Program-made: the position numbers and the translations under genes
Source of the DNA: Jacaranda mimosifolia
Lineage: Eukaryota; Streptophyta; Magnoliopsida; Lamiales; Bignoniaceae
Assembly (NCBI GenBank): GCA_018894105.1
Contig: CM032117.1
Location: 37,304,501-37,368,500 of the forward strand
DNA length: 64,000 bases
Reading direction: 5' to 3'
Notes under the pieces: generated by a model
Seen by the model: only the letters and a program-made list of their open reading frames with translations
What the model was told of the DNA's origin: nothing
Database searches by the model: none
Part shown: one piece after another, positions 58,412-64,000 of the stretch
Position numbering within the stretch: the first letter of the stretch is position 1
How the letters are laid out: every line of letters begins with the position of its first letter

Positions 58412-58620
58412 TGCTGTATTTCCCTCCATCAGTGGTCATGTGCATTGGTCATGTGCGATGCACATGACCACTTTCCGTCCAATTTAATTGGATGGTTAAC
58501 GGCAAGGACGCAATTTGTTAAAAAATTGACACTTTAGGGACCAATTTTGTAACGTCATACTATTAAAGGACTAAAATCGAATAAGTGGCTACGTTTAGGG
58601 ACGAAAATTATAATTATCCC
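58412..58620 (-). repeat. Right terminal inverted repeat of the coding MULE
   Basis: 209 bases mirrored at 53,424-53,619. It is longer by about 13 bases because ggtcatgtgc is repeated. Confidence 0.92.
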
Positions 58621-58629
58621 TAATTAATT

Positions 58630-59649
58630 ATTTCTAATTTCTTGACCTGCAGCCTGCATGCTATATATTAATATATAGATATTCATTAATGTCACTTTAT
58701 TGGTGTTGCTATAGTGTTCGTCTCTTGGTGCCAAAGTACTAATTAATTAATATGTCAGAAAATTTTACTCCAATACAATTGACTTATTTAGGGTGAGTGA
58801 CTTTTTATTTCATATCTTAAGAAGAAATCACAAGACCAGCATAATGAATAACACGTAATTAGATGGATAGATGGATGTTGCCAAATTGGATTTTGAGGAA
58901 AATTTTAAAAATTATTCGAATCATTTAGAGAAATTAAATTATTATATGTTTTGAGTATGAGAACATGAAATGATATGAATTATATCACATTTGTAACATA
59001 TAATTATAATTTAAGTTTTATTATTAATATATTATAATTAATTTACACTATTTAGTGTTTTCAAACTTAACGTGTACGAAAAATTTCGACTCCCAACCCT
59101 TTGCCACCCTTTGTTTTTCTTTTATTAAAAAGCGCGAAAAGAAAAAGGAAAAGAAAAAGAAACAAATTAAGGAGACTTATTTAAGCTGCATTTACTAGGA
59201 AAATGGCAAAATTGAGTGTGGAAATTGAAGTTTCGAGAAACGTCACTTTCATGTCCAAAAGGTTAGAATTGTCTTTTTGGTCAACAAGCAGGAAAAGGTT
59301 TACCTAGAAGCCAATATCTTAACAAGGTATGACGTCCACTAGGAAAGGCCTCAACAGTGGGCAACAACAAGGGCGTGTCCTTTTATGTTAAGATACATAC
59401 TTCTTTCAGGATCAAAGCTTAGGCTAGAAACTAAACTAGGCCAGAAAACTAAACTTAAAGAAGAAATCTTTCTGATGCAGAGGATCCTTTTTACAGGAAA
59501 CTGCAGAGCATACTAGATTTTAAGAATTCGAAGATGGTGGCGAAAGAGTAAAATATCGAATATAGATTACAATACGTAAAGACAGAAGAAAAATAAGTGA
59601 AGAGATAATAAGAACAATGAGAAGAATTGTTTCTAAGATAGAAATCAAC
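58630..59649. other. Intergenic stretch between MULE and endogenous viral sequence
   Basis: A+T-rich to about 59,100, then more mixed. No gene, repeat end or motif was identified. The left edge of the viral insertion must lie somewhere near 59,400-59,650, but no boundary is visible. Confidence 0.5.
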
Positions 59650-59695
59650 ATATTATTTCACTCCAAGCTTCGATATTTGATCTTACAAAATTCAG

Positions 59696-59710
59696 CCCTT
59701 ATATAGAGGG
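59696..59710 (-). promoter_or_regulatory. TATA box of the endogenous pararetrovirus
   Basis: The minus strand reads ccctctatataaggg, very like the TATA region of caulimovirus full-length transcript promoters. It lies about 170 bp after the last viral ORF, where the intergenic promoter of such genomes belongs. Confidence 0.6.
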
Positions 59711-59876
59711 AGAATTGACACAAAAAGTACAACTTTGGACAAACGACAAACAAACAACAGTATCTTACAGACAACCAGTACAATTATTAAAGCAAACTTT
59801 TGACAAACGATACCAACAAGGACAATAATTAAAGCCAGTACAATAATTAAACAAACTTTATCTCTTGTCATACAGA

Positions 59877-61006
59877 CTAAGTCAAAAAGCCTGTAGGAAA
59901 AGGTCCAAAAACCACTGATGAGGTATTTTGTTGTGGTGTCTGAGTCAGCAAGTTATCAGGTTCAACAAGTAATCCGACTTTTTCCCACCATTGGCTGTCC
60001 AGTTCATATGGGTCCTGTGAGTCAATCATCATGTCTTCTTCAACTTTTTCTTTTCCTTTGTCTGATGCTGTTGATGATGAGACCACAACCGAAAATGGAG
60101 GAACAACTGGGAATGAACAAGGAACTGATGTAGCAACATTCTGGGGAGACTTATTGTGAGATAATGAATTCCAATTTGAATTAAAATAAGTCTTTGAAAC
60201 ACCCCACATGAAATTTGAAGTAGCCCTTGAGGTTTCTGTGTGAAACTGCTCAAAATAAGCTCTGGCGTCGTTTTGAAGCTGAATTGCATAATCAATTGGC
60301 ATTTGTTCCCATGGAGCGTCTTTTTCAAACCTGGGCCATATTTGAGGTGGAACCACTGAATTTTGTTCTGCCATTTTCCTCTTAAGCTCTCTGATCTCAA
60401 ATCCATGTTCATAGAAATCCTTATTAAGAAGATAAGGGAAACACCATATTCTTGAACTGAATAGAAATATGGTAGGTTATAGATATGAGGAGAACTTTGT
60501 CTCGAAAGAATAAAGAAGACAGAAGTTCCTGGAGCAGATTTTCCTGTTTGTTTGATCTGAATAACCTTAAACAATTTCATCAAAGTAGACAGATGATAAA
60601 ACCATTCCAGAAAAACTCTAGCACAGGGATTTTCATTGTAATCATCAAACCATCCACTGTGTAGTTCTGCAACCCACTTGATAGATTGTTCAATAGGGAA
60701 TTCCACAACAATCTTCTATTGTTCAAGCATGTACCAAAGTAAACAAAGTAATTCTTTGGAAAACATGAGATGGAAAGGATTTGAAACACTGAACAATGTG
60801 AAGAACGGATAATCAGGATGAAAACCTAATCCTCCAAAAGTATGAAGTCTAGTTTTCCTAACAGTGAGGGACTGATATTTCAACATAAGTTCTTTGGCTC
60901 TGGACTTAAGGGTTTTGGTTTTGACAAGATCAAAGAGTTCAGGAGGAAGGCTTTCTAATGGAAACTCATGAAAAGCAGAAATCCTTGAAGGCACTGGAGA
61001 AAACAT
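59877..61006 (-). pseudogene. Second ORF of the endogenous pararetrovirus, function unknown
   Basis: Three open pieces (61,006-60,716; 60,706-60,029 in the same frame; 60,374-59,877 in another) appear to be one protein of roughly 375 residues. The first two are separated by a single stop at 60,716-60,718, and the frame changes near 60,430. Readable parts include FHEFPLESLPPELFDLVKTK, and a Trp- and acid-rich C-terminus with ASDKGKEKVEEDM. I recognise no domain. The position downstream of RNase H fits the accessory ORF that some caulimovirids carry. Both lesions mean it is not expressed as a full protein. Confidence 0.6.
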
Positions 61007-61036
61007 GCAGATAATAGGAATATGGTTTTTGGGTAA

Positions 61037-61430
61037 CTAAAAAAGTCTAGGTCTAGAAAGAAAGTCTGCAAGAACATTGTTTTTCCCCTTAATATGGTTG
61101 ACAGTGAAGGAATACTGAGAAAACCATTCAGACCATCTGCGTAACTGTTTAGGAGGAACAGTATAAGGTTTGAAACTCAGCATTTTGGGGAAAGCACTCA
61201 TGTCCATTTCTACAAAGAAATGATGGCCAATAAGATGAAACTGGAACTTTTCAATACCTTTCTTAACAGCCAAAATCTCTTTGTAAGTGGAGTGGTAATG
61301 TTGTTCAGCAACCTTGAATGAACTACTCTTAAATCCACACACTTTTCTTTTTCTATGCTTTTCTTCAATAAGGATAGCAGCCTAGAAAGTCTCACTGGCA
61401 TCTGTTTGAAGGATTTTCTTTCCATTTGAA
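61037..61430 (-). pseudogene. RNase H domain of the pararetrovirus polyprotein
   Basis: The piece 61,342-61,037 has YHSTYKEILAVKKGIEKFQF, the RNase H segment with the conserved Glu, then the tail VNHIKGKNNVLADFLSR, the Asp-bearing final motif. It is in a different frame or separated by stops from the RT to its right. The enzyme would remove RNA from the RNA-DNA hybrid in reverse transcription. Confidence 0.85.
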
Positions 61431-61504
61431 GGAATCTGCAAAGGAGATAGCTTCTGAATAACGACTTTTATGGCAATGGCAGCTTTCCTTTGTGCATAAG
61501 ACCA

Positions 61505-62647
61505 TTATGGGGGATTTTTCTTTAACATATCCTGTAACGGTCTTATTATTGATGTCAACCTTGGAACAAAATCTGCAGCATAATTAATGACTCCAAGGAA
61601 TTGCTGGATTTGTTGTTTGGACTCCAGATCATCAGGAAACTTAAGAAGCTCTGTGGCAATATGTGGCTGCAAAGAGTATTGTCCATCTTTGATGTGCATA
61701 CCTAAAAACTCAATCTCATCTGGAGCTATAATCATTTTCTTTTCAAACAACATGATTCCAAATTGTCTAACCAATTTCCTAAATTGATGCAATAGAAAAT
61801 AATAGGTTTTGATATCCTCAGAGAAAAGAAGAATATCATTAATGTAGATGAATGCATTTGGGAACAAAGGCTCGAAGATGTTGACCATAGCCTTCTGGAA
61901 CAATGATGGAGCTGTTTTAAGACCAAAGGGAATAACAGTCCATTGGAAATGAGCATTCGGGATGCAAAAAGCTGTTTATAACGGTCATCAGGATGTATCC
62001 CAATTTGCCAAAAACTTGCTTTAAGATCAAACTTGGAGAAGATGTTGGCCTTGGTGCATACCTAAAAACTCAATCTCATCTTGAGCTATAATCATTTTCT
62101 TTTCAAACAACATGATTCCAAATTGTCTAACCAATTTCCCAAATTGATGCAATAGAAAAGAATAGGTTTTGATATCCTCAGAGAAAAGAAGAATATCATT
62201 AATGTAGATCAATGCATTTGGGAACAAAGGCTCGAAGATGTTGACCATAGCCTTCTGGAACAATGATGGAGCTGTTTTAAGACCAAAGGGAATAACAGTC
62301 CATTGGAAATGAGCATTCGGGATACAAAAAGCTATTTTATAACGGTCATCAGGATGTATCCCAATTTGCCAAAAACCTGCTTTAAGATCAAACTTGGAGA
62401 AGATGTTGGCCTTGGTGAGATTGGAGAATAGGCAATTCTTATTTTGAAGAGGAAACTTTTCATCAGCAAGAAAATAGTTCAGGGGCTTGTAATTGATCAC
62501 CAGTCTCATCTTTCCCCTTGCTTGCTCAGCCCTTTTATTGACATAAAAGGCTTGACTAGCCCACGAAGAATTTGCTGCTTCAATGAGACCTTCATCTCTC
62601 AGCTGGGCTAATTCCTTTGTAGCCAACTCAAGTTGATCAGGTGGCAT
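61505..62647 (-). pseudogene. Reverse transcriptase of the pararetrovirus, with internal tandem duplication
   Basis: The RT opens at 62,647 with the segment before the fingers (ELAQLRDEGLIEAANSSWAS) and runs through SKFDLKAGFWQIGIHPDD to the palm. The active-site box reads YIND, not the usual YxDD, at 62,192-62,206. A 360-base stretch (61,694-62,053) is a direct tandem copy of 62,054-62,414, so the palm occurs twice, and the second YIND is at 61,832-61,846. The left copy lacks one base near 61,975, so the frame shifts. The left piece (61,903-61,505) continues normally into the thumb (FLGVINYAADFVPRL). The enzyme is inactive. Confidence 0.87.
61694..62414. repeat. 360-bp tandem duplication in the viral RT
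   Basis: Two adjacent direct copies begin gtgcatacctaaaaactcaa at 61,694 and 62,054. They differ by a handful of substitutions and one base of length. The junction shares the short sequence ggtg, suggesting repair at microhomology. Confidence 0.93.
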
Positions 62648-62649
62648 TC

Positions 62650-63199
62650 CTGGATGACTAGCTTTAGTAGGCTTAATATTGACATCTTTTTTAAAAGGTA
62701 ACTGTACAAAAAACTCTGTGTTCTTCTAAAGAGGGTTTGTGCATTTATGAAGGAACTCTGAATGAGATTCTACACAACAATCTCTTATAAGTTTAGCTTG
62801 GATAGCTGGAACAGATTCAATTTCCAAAGAAAGTTGGTATTATGGTTTGATGTATGGAAGAAAGTAAGACTTAAACCTAAGACCTTCTGGTTTAGGAACT
62901 ACTTTCGTTTCCCAGAGATGTTTTATAATATCAAACCCAATAGTGATATCTTTTCCAGGTAAAGAAGATCCAAGAAACTTGTGGGTAAATGATAACTCAA
63001 GAAAGAACTGAATCTTAATAGGTTTGCTAATTAACCCAATAAACAAAGTATCACTATTAGCAACCTGAAACACCTCATGGTGCTTTTTCCAAAAAGAGGC
63101 AGGAAGAATCTTCGGGTTGATAATAGAACAAGATGCTCATGTATCAAGCAAACCAACCACAGTAATAGGATTATCAAACTTTTGAGGAATTATTTGTAC
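62650..63199 (-). pseudogene. Aspartic protease region of the pararetrovirus
   Basis: Near 63,137-63,150 the translation reads GLLDT, stop, ASCSI: the aspartic protease active-site signature with its Gly codon changed to TGA (63,139-63,137). An open piece follows at 63,073-62,840 with KDITIGFDIIKHL. The protease would release coat protein and polymerase from the polyprotein. The stop removes it. Confidence 0.78.
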
Positions 63200-64000
63200 C
63201 TACACAAATGGTACAGCAAGAGCAAGTCCAATCATCTGAATTCCAAAGATAGGAAACTGATCTTCTTGCACCTCGACTTCTGAAGAGGAATCATCTTCAG
63301 AAATATCTTTCGGGGCAAACAAAGTCTGTTTAGAGGGTTCGTCTTCCTCAGAAAAGAGTGATTCCAAATCATCATGCTCAAGATCACACTGGGTTAGCTG
63401 AAGAATTTCCTTAAGAATCTTGTCTCTCCTCCTATTTGGACAATTCTTAGCCCAATGTCCTCGCTTATGACAAATATGACACTTATCTCCCTTGTTCTTT
63501 GAGAACTTTCTTCTAAAGAATCTCCTTCTCCTCCTCGGCCTCCATTGTTGATGATGCTGGCGATACTTTTTGAATCTTCTGGGATGCCTATGGGATTTCT
63601 CCGGACAATGACACTTTTCTGATTTGAATTTGATTTGAAGGTCCTTCATCTCACATTCCTTTGAAAACTTTTTCCCCGTCTCCTGGAATTCCTTGAAAAA
63701 CTTCCAATTGTTACACAACTTTTCCAGGGCCTTGAAGACAAATTGATAGATTTCTCCGAGAGTAACATTTTCAAGTGTTCTGCCTCTCAGTTCAATCAGT
63801 CTTAAGGCTTCTTGACCTAGGGATTCAGGAATAGAATTGAGGTAGGCCTGCTTCAAGTTCGGATTGTCCATCCCGCCAAGAATATAGAATTTCTGAGACA
63901 TCCTCTGGAAATGTTTCTCTAAGTCCTTTCTCTTGAAAGAGCAACATTTCATTTTGAAGAATTCTTCCCTAGCAGCATCCAGATTATTTTGATGTTGTCC
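63200..64000 (-). pseudogene. Coat-protein C-terminal region of the pararetrovirus (partial, open at the edge)
   Basis: The frame is open from the window edge to 63,200. It contains a conserved helical region (LGEIYQFVFKALEKLC), then an Arg/Lys/His-rich basic stretch. A CCHC zinc knuckle, CHICHKRGHWAKNC, follows, and then an acidic tail (LFSEEDEPSKQT). This order (helical core, basic patch, zinc knuckle) is the signature of caulimovirid coat proteins, which package the nucleic acid. The N-terminal part and the movement protein would lie beyond the right edge. Confidence 0.85.

Larger units (their letters stand above)
53424..58620 (+). mobile_element. Coding MULE (Mutator-like element) with transposase and an antisense gene
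   Basis: The element is 5,197 bp with a perfect 9-bp target duplication, taattaatt, at 53,415-53,423 and 58,621-58,629. Its long terminal inverted repeats are 53,424-53,619 and 58,412-58,620, starting gggataattataattttcg. The right repeat has a short internal duplication around ggtcatgtgc. It carries a decayed MuDR-type transposase on the plus strand and an intact spliced gene for a GRF-type zinc-finger protein on the minus strand, in convergent order. Confidence 0.95.
59650..64000 (-). mobile_element. Endogenous pararetrovirus fragment (Caulimoviridae), minus strand
   Basis: Read right to left: coat-protein C-terminus with zinc knuckle, aspartic protease, reverse transcriptase, RNase H, a second ORF, and a TATA-bearing non-coding region. 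There is no integrase and no LTR, which separates it from Ty3/gypsy elements. The coat protein, protease and RT order is that of plant pararetroviruses. A florendovirus- or petuvirus-like lineage seems possible from the coat-protein style and the extra downstream ORF, but I cannot confirm this. Stops, frameshifts, an internal duplication and an altered RT active site show it is a decayed genomic relic. It continues past the right edge. Confidence 0.82.

Noticed and set aside
59650..64000. Interpretation of the right end as a Ty3/gypsy retrotransposon
   Set aside because: There is no integrase after RNase H, no LTR is seen, and the upstream protein has the helical-core, basic-patch and zinc-knuckle order of caulimovirid coat proteins.
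1..64000. tRNA and rRNA genes
   Set aside because: No cloverleaf or ribosomal sequence was seen; the only tRNA-related sequences are the copia primer-binding sites.

Overview
This window is nuclear DNA from a flowering plant, most likely a eudicot. The evidence is two spliced or intact host genes of plant-specific families (an F-box protein and an IQ-domain calmodulin-binding protein), A+T-rich intergenic DNA, and nested plant transposons plus an endogenous caulimovirus-type sequence filling most of the rest. I see no rRNA or tRNA gene, no CRISPR array and no bacterial-type operon.

Positions 1-33,000 are a nest of Ty1/copia retrotransposons of one family with LTRs of about 2.2 kb. Element 1 lies on the minus strand (1-12,072; its 3' LTR runs off the left edge). 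A hAT transposon (3,323-7,259) sits inside its gag gene. Element 2 lies on the plus strand (22,067 to about 32,853). It was inserted into the end of an older LTR (19,935-22,066), and a same-family solo LTR in opposite orientation (29,760-31,971) is inserted in its RNase H region. Another solo LTR lies at 16,435-18,635. Two fold-back structures (18,713-18,820 and 19,246-19,864) and a probable Ty3/gypsy LTR (about 12,146-14,900) fill the spaces. All reading frames here are broken.

Positions 32,854-37,390 hold an antisense Ty3/gypsy gag relic, an unassigned stretch, and an intact intronless F-box gene (35,981-37,183, minus).

Positions 37,391-45,000 are the most striking object: a 7.6 kb Mutator-like (MULE) element bounded by a perfect 9-bp target duplication. 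Most of it is a giant palindrome with arms of about 3 kb, built from mirrored tandem arrays (104-bp and about 86-bp units) and a mirrored 0.7 kb captured fragment. Its left end is 207 bp upstream of the F-box start codon.

Positions 45,638-49,043 hold an IQD gene on the minus strand with five coding exons. Upstream are a compact palindromic MULE (50,378-52,277, perfect 9-bp duplication) and a coding MULE (53,424-58,620, perfect 9-bp duplication). The coding MULE has a decayed MuDR-type transposase and, on the opposite strand, an intact two-exon gene for a small GRF-type zinc-finger, coiled-coil and membrane-anchor protein.

Positions from about 59,650 to 64,000 (minus) are part of a decayed endogenous pararetrovirus (Caulimoviridae). 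It has a coat-protein zinc knuckle, protease, a reverse transcriptase with an internal 360-bp tandem duplication, RNase H, a second ORF and a TATA-bearing region.

All calls come from reading the sequence by eye. No database or alignment tool was used. Copia, hAT and MULE boundaries rest on visible terminal repeats and target duplications; other boundaries are approximate.
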